DNA of 11,668 nt. Source: Bacteroidales bacterium (GTDB lineage: Bacteria > Bacteroidota > Bacteroidia > Bacteroidales > VadinHA17). The notes beneath the pieces are model-generated. The model searched no databases. It worked only from the letters and a program-made list of their open reading frames with translations, and was not told where the DNA came from. The DNA lies in NCBI GenBank assembly GCA_022615595.1, contig JAKEGI010000085.1, positions 1 through 11,668 of the forward strand, given 5' to 3'. Shown one piece after another: positions 1 to 7,319 of the stretch (positions within the stretch are counted from its first letter, which is position 1; every line of letters starts with the position of its first letter). The position numbers and the translations under genes are program-made.

Positions 1-1
1 A

Positions 2-1423
2 AAATACGGTAACATCTCGGGTGCCTACATAGAGATGGCAAATAAAATCGCTGCTCAGTTCCCTGACAAACAGATCTCTACCCTTGCCTACCAGTTCACC
101 CGCCAGGCTCCTGTAAACATCGTGCCGGCCCCGAATGTGAATGTCATGTTCTGCTCCATAGAATGCAACAGAAGCATGCCCCTGGCTGACGACCCGCGCA
201 GCGCCGCCTTTGTGAAAGATCTCTCAGACTGGAGCCTGCTTACAAAGAACATCTTTATGTGGGACTATGTGGTGCAGTTTCGCACATACCTGTCTCCCTT
301 CCCCAATTTTCACACCATCCAGCCAAACATTCAGCTTTTTCACAGCCACGGCATCCCGATGATGTTCCAGCAGGGCAGCGGCAGATCATGGTCAGACCTT
401 GCCGAACTTAAGCAGTATTATATTTCAAAGCTGTTATGGGACCCTGACCTTAACGGTGACTCGCTGATCAACCGCTTTATAACCACTTACTACGGCGCCG
501 CAGCTCCCTATATAAAGGAATACTTTGACCTCTCCCATTCCAGTCTTAAGGCAGTGGCTGAGACTAAAAACCTTGACATATACGGTCTTCCTTCATACTA
601 CTTCGGCAGCTTCCTGTCACGTGACCTCGTTTCGAAATATCATGGCCTGATGGACAAGGCAGAGTATGCCGCGGCCGGGGATTCCGTAACCCTCTCCAGG
701 GTGTTGAGGGCAAGGATGTCTGTTGATTTTGCATGGCTTGACTACGCCCTCAATGCAGGTGACATGGCCCTCTCATTCATAGAGCGCACCCCCGCGGGAA
801 AGAGTATCAGCGAAGCGATGATGGCAGCGCTTGACAGGGTCGTTGAGAACAGTGAAAAGACAGGTGTATGGGCTGTCAGTGAACATCAGTATTCACTGGA
901 TGAGTACCGCGAACACGTGCAGAGGCTGGTAAGCATGGGTGTAAAGGAAAATAAGGTTAAACCCGGGGAATTCGCCTCGCTGACCGAGATGCATCAGCGA
1001 TACTCTTCGCCCGGTGCAGCATCACTGGCCGACGGCATATTCGGAGGAAGGGGCTTTTCTGAAGGATGGATTGGCTACGAGGGAGAGGACATGGTCATCG
1101 AGATAACTCCGGAGACGCCAGTCACAACCAGCCGTATCAGCATGAATTTTCTCTGTGACCATGTGTCATGGATATTTCTTCCCACGGAGGTAACCATCGA
1201 GACTTCGGCTGACGGTGAATTGTATGAGAGGGTAGCCGGAGGCAGATATGAGACTGTTTCATTCGACCAGGATATTACCCCTGTGCACATGGAATATGAA
1301 TTTCCGGAGGTTACGGCAGGAAAGATAAGGATTACTGCCAGGTCAATGAAGAAATGTCCCGAATGGCACCGCGGGGCAGGCATGCCATCATGGGTCTTCA
1401 TTGATGAGATCGTCGTTGAATAA
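2..1423 (+). CDS. DUF4838 family glycoside-hydrolase-like protein, 3' part (5' end outside window)
   Basis: The reading frame is open from base 2, so the first in-window ATG (35) is internal and the real start lies upstream. The residues before that ATG (KYGNISGAYIE) fit the same domain. The N-terminal part resembles DUF4838: a segment on testing whether people-scale 'TLAYQFTR' strands continue into 'NVMFCSIECNRS', then 'WDYVVQFRTYLSPFPNF' and 'PNIQLFHSHGIPMMFQQG'. This pattern is known from large secreted Bacteroidota proteins related to alpha-glucuronidase-type barrels. From about 1015 to the end there is a beta-rich module ('LADGIFGGRGF', 'SWIFLPTEVTIETSADG', ending 'WVFIDEIVVE') that looks like a discoidin (F5/8 type C) carbohydrate-binding fold. 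The inferred role is binding or cleaving extracellular glycans; substrate and catalysis cannot be read from the sequence. The signal peptide would be upstream and is not seen. The gene ends 81 bp before the M28 peptidase gene, which has its own candidate promoter element. Confidence 0.82.
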   Translation, partial: KYGNISGAYIEMANKIAAQFPDKQISTLAYQFTRQAPVNIVPAPNVNVMFCSIECNRSMPLADDPRSAAFVKDLSDWSLLTKNIFMWDYVVQFRTYLSPFPNFHTIQPNIQLFHSHGIPMMFQQGSGRSWSDLAELKQYYISKLLWDPDLNGDSLINRFITTYYGAAAPYIKEYFDLSHSSLKAVAETKNLDIYGLPSYYFGSFLSRDLVSKYHGLMDKAEYAAAGDSVTLSRVLRARMSVDFAWLDYALNAGDMALSFIERTPAGKSISEAMMAALDRVVENSEKTGVWAVSEHQYSLDEYREHVQRLVSMGVKENKVKPGEFASLTEMHQRYSSPGAASLADGIFGGRGFSEGWIGYEGEDMVIEITPETPVTTSRISMNFLCDHVSWIFLPTEVTIETSADGELYERVAGGRYETVSFDQDITPVHMEYEFPEVTAGKIRITARSMKKCPEWHRGAGMPSWVFIDEIVVE

Positions 1424-1464
1424 TCGTGACTTTGGAATTTAAAGACACTCTGTGTGTAAAACGA

Positions 1465-1472
1465 TATATTTG
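1465..1472 (+). promoter_or_regulatory. Candidate Bacteroidota -7 promoter element for the M28 peptidase gene
   Basis: TATATTTG matches the TAnnTTTG consensus exactly and would give a leader of about 25 nt before the ATG at 1505. No TTG is seen at the expected 19-21 nt upstream; the nearest TTTG (1431-1434) is about 30 nt away. The promoter is therefore only half supported. The 81-bp gap (1424-1504) shows no hairpin that I can identify. Confidence 0.4.
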
Positions 1473-1504
1473 CATCAGTAATAAAATTTAAACCAATTTC
1501 TGCC

Positions 1505-3016
1505 ATGCGGTCTGTTTCGGTAATCAAATCCCTCCTCCTCGCTCTCACACTCACGTTCTCCACTACTGCCTATACCCAGCAGGCAGATGAACAGCTGATT
1601 CTTAAGCACTTTCATTCAATCAGCAGCGAAGAAATTGCCGGCTTGATGACCGAGCTCTGCTCTCCGAAGTATAACGGAAGGCTTGCCGGTACCCCTGAAT
1701 ACATTGCTTCAGCCGAATGGGCGGCAGGCATGCTGCACGGGTGGGGTGTAAAGCCTGCGGGCGATAACGGATCATTTTTTCAGTGGTTTGACCACCCATA
1801 CACTGTGGTGAATGACATAGGCATGCTTCAGCTTCATCTTTCACAGAAGGATGGCTCCGTTATAGTGAAGAGCTACAAAGCGCCTGAGGAGTATTACCCG
1901 GGAATGAATTCAGGAAACGGAACCGTCACGGCAGAGGTGGTATTCGTTGGCTACGGCGTCACAGCTCCTGAACTCAACTATGACGACTACAGGGATATTG
2001 ATGTTAAGGGTAAAATCGTTCTTATGAACCGCGATGTGCCCTACAAGGATGTCAGGAACCCTGTGTATTCAAAGTGGGTCAACTATTGCTACCACCAGTA
2101 CAAGGTGGAAAATGCCGCCCGGCACGGTGCAGCCGGGATGCTGTACATTGACGGCAACAGTGCCAACCCGAATATCTCATACATTGAGAATATGATTGTC
2201 TGCGGCATAGGGCCCGTGCCCCTCCAGGATATTTTCGCGGGCCTCGGTAAAGACAATGCAGCAATTTTATCACAGATTGACAAATCGTTCAAACCTGCAT
2301 CATTCGCAACAGGAAAAGTGATGACCATTAAGGCTAACACCACACGTCATGCGGAAGGAAAGACCTGCAATGTCATTGGCATGATAGAGGGAACGGACCC
2401 AACGCTGAAAGAAGAGGTCATAATAATTGGCGGGCATCTTGACGCTGTCGGTAACGGAGGGGGTCTGCTTGTGGCAGGCGGATATGACAATGCCAGCGGT
2501 GTCGTAGACATCATGGCAGCGGCAAAGGCACTTGCACAGTCAGGGATAAAACTGAAACGCACCGTGGTCTTCCTCCTTATCGGAGGAGAGGAAGTAGGCC
2601 TTCTCGGATCAAAATATTATACCAGGAACCCCATCTTCCCGAAGGAAAAAACAGTGACTTATATCAACCTGGATATGGTCGGGAACGGCACAGGACTGGC
2701 AGTGAGCGCATCTGCAACGTGTACAGGGCTAACTGAGTATTTCACGACGGCAAATGACAAATATATACACCGGATGATGCGCACCTCGACCTCGTCAGGT
2801 TCATTCTATGGCCGTCCCCGCAGTGACGGACTGGTATTCCTGGCAGAGGGCTACCGGACCATGAGCATCTCTACAACTGACGGGGTAAAACCTGTTTTCT
2901 ACCACCTGCCCGGCGATGATGAAACAGCCGTCACCCCGGAGATAATGGAGGATGTGGCTAAAATGATCTACCTCTCATTCATAGAAATGGCCAGCGCCAA
3001 TACTCTCATTTACTGA
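1505..3016 (+). CDS. Secreted M28 family zinc aminopeptidase with PA-type insertion
   Basis: This 503-residue protein has an N-terminal signal peptide: basic MRSVSVIK, then hydrophobic SLLLALTLTFSTTAYT, cleaved near AYTQQA. It is therefore periplasmic or exported. The M28 di-zinc site is complete: H311 and D313 in GGHLDAVG, bridging D328 in YDNASG, catalytic E362 followed by ligand E363 in GGEEVGLLGS, D390 in NLDMVG, and H467 in YHLPGDD. Residues around 120-260 ('VVFVGYGVTAPELNYDDYRD', 'DVKGKIVLMNR', 'ARHGAAGMLYID') form a protease-associated (PA) insertion typical of larger family members. Known relatives remove N-terminal amino acids from peptides, and some are carboxypeptidases; the exact specificity here is not visible. 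The ATG at 1505 is chosen because it places the signal peptide at the N-terminus and follows an AT-rich leader. The gene converges on the SDR gene with a 42-bp gap. Confidence 0.93.
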   Translation: MRSVSVIKSLLLALTLTFSTTAYTQQADEQLILKHFHSISSEEIAGLMTELCSPKYNGRLAGTPEYIASAEWAAGMLHGWGVKPAGDNGSFFQWFDHPYTVVNDIGMLQLHLSQKDGSVIVKSYKAPEEYYPGMNSGNGTVTAEVVFVGYGVTAPELNYDDYRDIDVKGKIVLMNRDVPYKDVRNPVYSKWVNYCYHQYKVENAARHGAAGMLYIDGNSANPNISYIENMIVCGIGPVPLQDIFAGLGKDNAAILSQIDKSFKPASFATGKVMTIKANTTRHAEGKTCNVIGMIEGTDPTLKEEVIIIGGHLDAVGNGGGLLVAGGYDNASGVVDIMAAAKALAQSGIKLKRTVVFLLIGGEEVGLLGSKYYTRNPIFPKEKTVTYINLDMVGNGTGLAVSASATCTGLTEYFTTANDKYIHRMMRTSTSSGSFYGRPRSDGLVFLAEGYRTMSISTTDGVKPVFYHLPGDDETAVTPEIMEDVAKMIYLSFIEMASANTLIY

Positions 3017-3044
3017 AAGCACCGGCGAAAGAGAAATAACTTCA

Positions 3045-3060
3045 GATTATATTGATAATC
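3045..3060. terminator. Weak AT-rich stem-loop between convergent genes (possible bidirectional terminator)
   Basis: GATTAT (3045-3050), loop ATTG, ATAATC (3055-3060) form a perfect 6-bp inverted repeat. It lies between the convergent M28 and SDR genes and overlaps the SDR stop codon. The stem is entirely AT-rich except for the end pair and no clear U-tract follows on either strand, so terminator function is only a guess. Confidence 0.22.
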
Positions 3061-3838
3061 AAAGGCTTTTGATATTCATGCCTCCGCTCATTTCAAAGAC
3101 GGTCCCGGTGGAGAATTCCCAGTCACCCCTGGCAAGTGAGGCAACAGCCTTGGCAACATCCTCAGGTGTTCCCCATCTTTTCTGGGGTATCAGTCCCTCA
3201 GATATGAGCTTATCAAATTTATCCTTGACTCTTGCGGTCATATCAGTCTCAATCAGGCCGGGTCTTACCTCATAAACATTGATCTTTTCCTCGGCCAGCC
3301 TGTCGGCAAATACCAGTGCTGCCATGCTCAGTCCTGCCTTGGAGACGCAATATTCAAGCCTGTTTGTTGATGACATGTAGGCAGAGATGGATGTTATAAA
3401 AATTATTGCAGGATTATATTCTTCCTTCTGTTTTCTGAGCCATATCATCTCCCTGGCCACCCTCTGGGCGAAGAAGACCGGGCCGCGAAGGTTAATGCCC
3501 GTCACCCTGTCGTAACTCTCCTCCCCGAGTTCCAGAACATCCTTGCGCTCAACAGGGGCTACCCCTGCGTTGTTTATCAGCAGGTCAATGCGGCCATAGT
3601 GTTCGAGGATGCTTGTTATCGCCTCATCGTGGAGAGCTGTATGGGCAATGTCAAGTCCTATCGGGAAGAATGCCGCCCCGCGCTTCTCCACCTCCGGCTG
3701 GAGTGAGAGCATGCACTCGCTGTCCGGCGTGCGGGCAATGGCGGCAATATCAAATCCTTCAGAGGCAAGTGACAGTGAGATAGCGCGTCCTATTCCTCTG
3801 CTGGCTCCGGTAATTACTGCGACAGGTTTATGATTCAT
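3059..3838 (-). CDS. SDR family NAD(P)-dependent oxidoreductase (3-ketoacyl-ACP reductase type)
   Basis: This 259-residue classical short-chain dehydrogenase has the nucleotide-binding TGASRGIG at residues 10-17, NNAG at 89-92, and the full catalytic tetrad N116, S150, Y163, K167 (S and Y 13 residues apart, YCVSK). 'RPGLIETDMT' is the usual segment after the active site and 'GTVFEMSGGM' the usual C-terminal cofactor loop. It should be a soluble cytoplasmic enzyme interconverting a hydroxyl and a keto group. Annotation pipelines often label such proteins FabG-like. The neighbours, a sugar-type dehydrogenase and a glycoside-hydrolase-like protein, favour a sugar or polyol substrate over fatty acid synthesis, but that is inference from context. 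It is the last gene of the minus-strand run, starting 9 bp after the stop codon of the hydrolase-like gene, so it is probably co-transcribed and perhaps translationally coupled. Confidence 0.93.
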   Translation of the reverse strand: MNHKPVAVITGASRGIGRAISLSLASEGFDIAAIARTPDSECMLSLQPEVEKRGAAFFPIGLDIAHTALHDEAITSILEHYGRIDLLINNAGVAPVERKDVLELGEESYDRVTGINLRGPVFFAQRVAREMIWLRKQKEEYNPAIIFITSISAYMSSTNRLEYCVSKAGLSMAALVFADRLAEEKINVYEVRPGLIETDMTARVKDKFDKLISEGLIPQKRWGTPEDVAKAVASLARGDWEFSTGTVFEMSGGMNIKSL

Positions 3839-3845
3839 ATAATCA

Positions 3846-3867
3846 GGCTACTTTCTGGCTACTTTCT
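3846..3867. repeat. 11-bp perfect tandem duplication at the 3' end of the hydrolase-like gene
   Basis: GGCTACTTTCT occurs at 3846-3856 and again directly at 3857-3867. The unit is not a multiple of three, and the present stop codon (TAG on the minus strand, 3848-3850) lies inside the second copy as read by the gene. With a single copy the frame would read ...KKVA followed by TGA, so the duplication adds only two residues. Confidence 0.85.
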
Positions 3868-5437
3868 TCCTTTCAAGCTTCAGGATCACCTCACACTCAC
3901 CGGTGAGATCAGCATCAGCTGTAATATAAGTGCTGCTGTTAATGCTCGCAATCAGGTATTTTCTCTCCTTACCGTTTATAAGAAGATCTTTGGCAACGCA
4001 GTTTTCGGGCACCGGCAGAGAAAGCTGTATATATTCATAGCTTCCTGAAAGTCTGATAGTCATCCTGTCAGCTGACCGGGTGTATTCATACCTGACATAT
4101 GCGCCCGAGCTCTTGTACCCTATCTCCGCCTCAGCTTTTTCAATGCCTGCTGCCGTCCATCTGGGGCAAATGCGGACTCTCCTGTAGAGCTTGTCCTTGT
4201 CCTGTATGCCCACCAGCCCCTCAATGAAGGCATATAGCATTGCCGACGACCCCCACCCGTCTGTCGGCTTGGCTTCAGGAGATGTGCTGGTTTCAACCGT
4301 TGAAGGCTTGCCGTCAGGGAAGTACCAGAGATATGTCTCACCGTTTGCGGCTATCAGGTCATAATACCGCATCAGAATGTCAATGCCGTAGTGTTCATAG
4401 CCATACTCAAGGGCAGCCCTGGCGAGCTCACCGCCGGTCAGCGGCATGATGCCTCCGTTGCAATAAGCTCCGCGTGAGAGCTTGTAGTCACCGAAGATCC
4501 CCGGAGGGAAGGGAGGGTCAATAGAAAACCACTCGGCAAACGCCGAGGTGGTCTCCCTGCGCTTCATGTATTCGCTGATAATGGCTGATGCTATCTGCGG
4601 TGTGGCAGCACCCCTGTTTATCGCTGCCGGATTGCTCAGGCTGAGCTGCGATGCCTCATCGACACCCTCAATGGTGACAGGTGTCTGTTTCACGAAATGG
4701 GTATAGAATGAACCGTTGAAGCAGGTGCTGTTCATGCTCTTACGCAGTTTGAGAGCACGGTCACGCCACTTCGCCGAGCGAATCTTGTCACCAAACATGG
4801 CATACCAGTATGACATGAAGTGAAAGGCTTCATAATACCCGCTGTTATCTCCGTGGAAGTAACCCCAGAAGGTGTTGTCATCAATCTGAAACTGCAGCCA
4901 GTCATGCTTTCCTGCTGTATAGGCAAAATCCCATGTGTCAATTGTATACGGCCTTCTGAAGAGATACGCCTCATTGTCAAAATAACGGCCACCTTTCACA
5001 TATCCCAGCGCTCTCTCAAATGAAGGCATGAGCTCCCTGATAAAAGCATCGTCGCCTGTAGCCTGCCAGGCCAGCCAGGCAGCCTTGATGAATCTGAACT
5101 CGGTGTCAGCTTCCACCGGTGTCCTGACATATTTTGTCCAGTTTTCGCGCTCGCATGGCAGCTTCTCGGGAAATGTGGTGAAGTAATCGAATATACGTCC
5201 GTTACGGGCCTGGTTGTCAGCGAAATGTTTTACCGTGCTCTTCAGGTCAGACTCCGTATACCTCAGGGCCCTCATCATATCAGAATAATTTCTTATCCAG
5301 ATCGAACGGGCATCAGGAGACCGGTAGCCCCTTATCTTTTCACCATCGATGTTTACCTCAAGGAGATCTTGCTCAAGGAACCTGGTTATCCTCGGAATGA
5401 GCTCATCAAATGCGGGTGTGCCAGTCCTGACGTACAT
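3848..5437 (-). CDS. (alpha/alpha)6-barrel glycoside-hydrolase-like protein (amylo-alpha-1,6-glucosidase / MGH1-like)
   Basis: This 529-residue protein has no signal peptide and is probably cytoplasmic. It has the look of clan GH-G/GH-L six-hairpin enzymes: an aromatic 'SIWIRNYSDMMRALRY' (45-60), 'TPVEADTEFRFIKAAWLAW' (106-124), 'TWDFAYTAGKHDW' (168-180), 'GDNSGYYEAFHFMSYWY' (196-212), 'GAYCNGGIMPLTGGELARA' (323-341) and a late 'TDGWGSSAMLYAFIEGLVGI' (392-411). From about 415 onward there is a beta-sandwich tail ('RRVRICPRW', 'YVRYEYTRSADRMTIRLSG'), as in alpha-L-rhamnosidase and related proteins. Known families with this fold cleave alpha-glycosidic bonds in oligosaccharides; I cannot name the substrate or the catalytic acids with confidence. 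It follows the rhomboid gene after 43 bp and precedes the SDR gene by 9 bp. The last codons come from an 11-bp tandem duplication. Confidence 0.78.
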   Translation of the reverse strand: MYVRTGTPAFDELIPRITRFLEQDLLEVNIDGEKIRGYRSPDARSIWIRNYSDMMRALRYTESDLKSTVKHFADNQARNGRIFDYFTTFPEKLPCERENWTKYVRTPVEADTEFRFIKAAWLAWQATGDDAFIRELMPSFERALGYVKGGRYFDNEAYLFRRPYTIDTWDFAYTAGKHDWLQFQIDDNTFWGYFHGDNSGYYEAFHFMSYWYAMFGDKIRSAKWRDRALKLRKSMNSTCFNGSFYTHFVKQTPVTIEGVDEASQLSLSNPAAINRGAATPQIASAIISEYMKRRETTSAFAEWFSIDPPFPPGIFGDYKLSRGAYCNGGIMPLTGGELARAALEYGYEHYGIDILMRYYDLIAANGETYLWYFPDGKPSTVETSTSPEAKPTDGWGSSAMLYAFIEGLVGIQDKDKLYRRVRICPRWTAAGIEKAEAEIGYKSSGAYVRYEYTRSADRMTIRLSGSYEYIQLSLPVPENCVAKDLLINGKERKYLIASINSSTYITADADLTGECEVILKLERKKVARK

Positions 5438-5480
5438 AACTGGGGGTTTAGGTTAGTTTTAACGGCATTAAAAGTAGCAA

Positions 5481-6140
5481 TTAATTGTTTTCATTGTAAC
5501 CAGGCCCTCTATTTTCTTCTTCCTCCTCTTCATCTCCATGCTCATAGAATGGTATCGGCCGCTGCGGACCCTCTTTGCGGAACCACAGAGCAAGAATGAC
5601 ACCGGCGACGGCTCCAAGCATGTGTGATTCCCACGAAATGTTAGGCCTGAACCCGGGGAAGATGCCCCACACCATCTCACCATAGAGAAAGGCAACAAGA
5701 AGAGAGAGGCCCATGAGAGGTATATGCCTGCGAATAATTCCGCTGATAAAAAGAAAGGAAGCCAGGCCGTAAATGATGCCGCTTGCCCCGATGTGCCACG
5801 ATGGCCTGCCGGTGAGCCATACAGCAGCGCCGGTGAGTATGAAGAGCCAGAAAAGAACCCTGAAGGCAACCTGCGAATAGAAGAAAAAGAGAGCTGAACC
5901 CAGGATAAACAAAGGCATAGTATTGTTAAACAGGTGTTTCAGGTCTGCATGTATGAAGGGGGAAGTGAATATTCCCGTAAGAGAGGAGGCTCTCTGAGGA
6001 AATATCCCCAGGAAATGCAGGTCAATGGCAAAAATGTGCTCAACAGCCTTAATGAGCCAGATAAGCATAACAAAAATAAAGGGTATGAGCATGCTGAGAA
6101 GGAGCCGCTTCCTGTCAGGCGGAGCGTACTGTTCATCCAT
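5481..6140 (-). CDS. Rhomboid family intramembrane serine protease
   Basis: This 219-residue multi-spanning inner-membrane protein has the rhomboid catalytic set. GASG places the nucleophile at S120, H173 lies in 'SWESHMLGAVAGV', and H69/N73 ('HADLKHLFNN') form the HxxxN oxyanion motif. The proposed S-H dyad agrees with GlpG-type enzymes. Hydrophobic segments near 13-33, 75-88, 91-111, 118-136, 139-157 and 173-188 give the usual six-helix core with no extra seventh helix. The tail after about 188 is soluble, with six consecutive Glu (204-209) and an Asn-rich end. Known rhomboids cleave single-pass membrane proteins within or near the membrane; no substrate is obvious here. It starts 17 bp after the Gfo/Idh/MocA gene and is followed 43 bp later by the hydrolase-like gene, so co-transcription is likely, although a protease is an unexpected partner for sugar enzymes. 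Confidence 0.93.
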   Translation of the reverse strand: MDEQYAPPDRKRLLLSMLIPFIFVMLIWLIKAVEHIFAIDLHFLGIFPQRASSLTGIFTSPFIHADLKHLFNNTMPLFILGSALFFFYSQVAFRVLFWLFILTGAAVWLTGRPSWHIGASGIIYGLASFLFISGIIRRHIPLMGLSLLVAFLYGEMVWGIFPGFRPNISWESHMLGAVAGVILALWFRKEGPQRPIPFYEHGDEEEEEENRGPGYNENN

Positions 6141-6157
6141 TATTCCCTGCCCCCGCT

Positions 6158-7141
6158 TTATTTATCACGACCGGGATACCTGATCCCGGCTTGCTTTCTC
6201 ACCGAATCAAGGATCCTGGCCAGGCTGAGAGTGAATGAGAGGGGAACGACAGGACTCTGCTTCAGTCCTTTATCAATGCAATTCATCACCTCCACCGCCT
6301 CATACTGGTAACCCTGGGCGGGTGGCGTGAAGATCCTCTCTTCGGTGTCATTGCTGTATTCGATTAGCAGATGCTGAGAGCGGTCACGCCCGCGGGAGAG
6401 GATCAGGTTGCCCTTTTCACAATTGAATTCGGTCGATGTGCCTGCCATCGTTCCAAAGGAACAGTAAGCCTCAGCAAGCCTGCCGTCATTGTATTTAAAT
6501 ATCATCGATGTACTCTCATCTGCACCGGTGGGAGACAATACCGCGGCAGCTTCAATTAAATCAGGAACACCCATATATCGCAGAATGTCCATTATCGGAT
6601 AGATACCTATATCCAGAAGCGAACCTCCTCCGAACTCGATGTTGTATGTCCTGAGCTGAGGGTCATAGGGAGCTATGAACCCGAATTTCCCTCTCATGTG
6701 CAGCAATTTTCCCATCCTGCCGCCTGAAAGGATCTCTTCCGCCTTTATATATGAGGGCTGAAAGGGAGGCCAGAGAGCCTCCATCAGGAACAGACCCCTT
6801 GTTGTTGCTGCATCAGACATCTCCTTAACCTCCGAGGCGTTTATCGACATCGGCTTCTCACATATCACATGCTTGCCGTTATGCAATGCAAGCAGTGTGT
6901 GCTCAAGATGAAGAGAATGCGGCGAAGAAACATAGACAATCTCAAGGTCAGGGTCGGCAAGAAACTCTTCGTAACTGCCAAAGTGCTTCTGAAATCCGAA
7001 TTCGGCAGCGAAAGCCGAGGCCTTATTAATGCTTCGTGATCCTACCGAATATAAACGGGCATTGTCAAGAAGTGAGAGTGCCCGTGAGAATTTGTGCGCA
7101 ATGCCGCCTGTACCCAGAATGCCCCAGTTATGCGTCTTCAT
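6158..7141 (-). CDS. Gfo/Idh/MocA family NAD(P)-dependent oxidoreductase
   Basis: This 327-residue soluble enzyme begins with a Rossmann fold (GILGTGGIA, GxGxxA at 10-15). It continues with 'VYVSSPHSLHLEHTLLAL' and the hallmark EKP at 95-97 (catalytic-side K96). The C-terminal substrate domain shows 'MEALWPPFQP' (120-129) and 'GGGSLLDIGIYPI' (171-183), the pattern of the dihydrodiol dehydrogenase / D-xylose 1-dehydrogenase branch. Family members oxidise or reduce hydroxyls on sugars, inositols or diols using a nicotinamide cofactor; the exact substrate cannot be read here. It is the first gene of the minus-strand run and is divergent from the PspC operon across 206 bp. I could not find a convincing minus-strand promoter; the best -7-like site (TAACTTTA read on the minus strand, 7164-7157) has one mismatch and would leave a very short leader. 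Confidence 0.92.
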   Translation of the reverse strand: MKTHNWGILGTGGIAHKFSRALSLLDNARLYSVGSRSINKASAFAAEFGFQKHFGSYEEFLADPDLEIVYVSSPHSLHLEHTLLALHNGKHVICEKPMSINASEVKEMSDAATTRGLFLMEALWPPFQPSYIKAEEILSGGRMGKLLHMRGKFGFIAPYDPQLRTYNIEFGGGSLLDIGIYPIMDILRYMGVPDLIEAAAVLSPTGADESTSMIFKYNDGRLAEAYCSFGTMAGTSTEFNCEKGNLILSRGRDRSQHLLIEYSNDTEERIFTPPAQGYQYEAVEVMNCIDKGLKQSPVVPLSFTLSLARILDSVRKQAGIRYPGRDK

Positions 7142-7235
7142 GGTTTTTTGTTTCGATAAAGTTAATCATAATCGTTTGAACCGGTCACTTGAATGATCGG
7201 CAAATAACCCTTTCTATTTGTCACTTCAGCCCTGC

Positions 7236-7251
7236 TTAAAAAATATTTTAA
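7236..7251. repeat. AT-rich inverted repeat in the divergent intergenic region
   Basis: TTAAAA (7236-7241), AATA, TTTTAA (7246-7251) form a 6-bp inverted repeat next to a run of A residues (7250-7257). Such A-tracts may act as bent or UP-like DNA upstream of the promoter at 7270-7301. Chance occurrence is quite possible in DNA this AT-rich. Confidence 0.3.
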
Positions 7252-7255
7252 AAAA

Positions 7256-7271
7256 AATACATCTATGTATT
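7256..7271. promoter_or_regulatory. Candidate operator: perfect inverted repeat upstream of the PspC-PadR promoter
   Basis: AATACAT (7256-7262), CT, ATGTATT (7265-7271) is a perfect 7+2+7 inverted repeat ending on the predicted -33 TTG (7270-7272). It contains ACAT and ATGT, the half-site tetramers known for PadR-family operators, but with a 2-nt rather than the usual roughly 8-nt spacing and in the opposite order. A PadR gene is the second gene of the downstream operon, so autoregulation is a reasonable inference. Confidence 0.4.
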
Positions 7272-7301
7272 GCATAGTATTAAATTTTATTTATATCTTT
7301 G
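7270..7301 (+). promoter_or_regulatory. Bacteroidota-type promoter of the PspC-PadR operon
   Basis: TTG at 7270-7272 lies 21 nt before TATCTTTG (7294-7301), an exact TAnnTTTG -7 element. The start point would be about 7307-7309, leaving a leader of about 40 nt before the ATG at 7348. This is the best match to the phylum's primary sigma factor consensus in the window. Confidence 0.65.
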
Positions 7302-7307
7302 CATTGT

Positions 7308-7319
7308 CATATTAATATG
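7308..7319. promoter_or_regulatory. Candidate operator: 12-bp palindrome at the predicted start point
   Basis: CATATTAATATG is a perfect 12-bp palindrome beginning just after the -7 element, where transcription should start. A repressor bound here would block initiation. It differs in sequence from the upstream inverted repeat at 7256-7271. Confidence 0.35.

Noticed and set aside
1075..1563. 162-codon open frame on the minus strand
   Set aside because: It lies opposite the end of the DUF4838 gene and the start of the M28 gene, has no recognisable domain, and both genes it overlaps have strong family motifs.
5469..5476. TACTTTTA (minus strand) as an internal promoter before the hydrolase-like gene
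   Set aside because: One mismatch and no upstream TTG at 19-21 nt; the 43-bp gap is compatible with simple co-transcription.
5225..5599. 124-codon open frame on the plus strand spanning the gap between the hydrolase-like and rhomboid genes
   Set aside because: It overlaps both real genes, has no domain, and no promoter precedes it on that strand.
7157..7164. TAACTTTA (minus strand) as the promoter of the Gfo/Idh/MocA operon
   Set aside because: One mismatch in the key final G, no TTG at the right distance upstream, and a leader of only a few bases.
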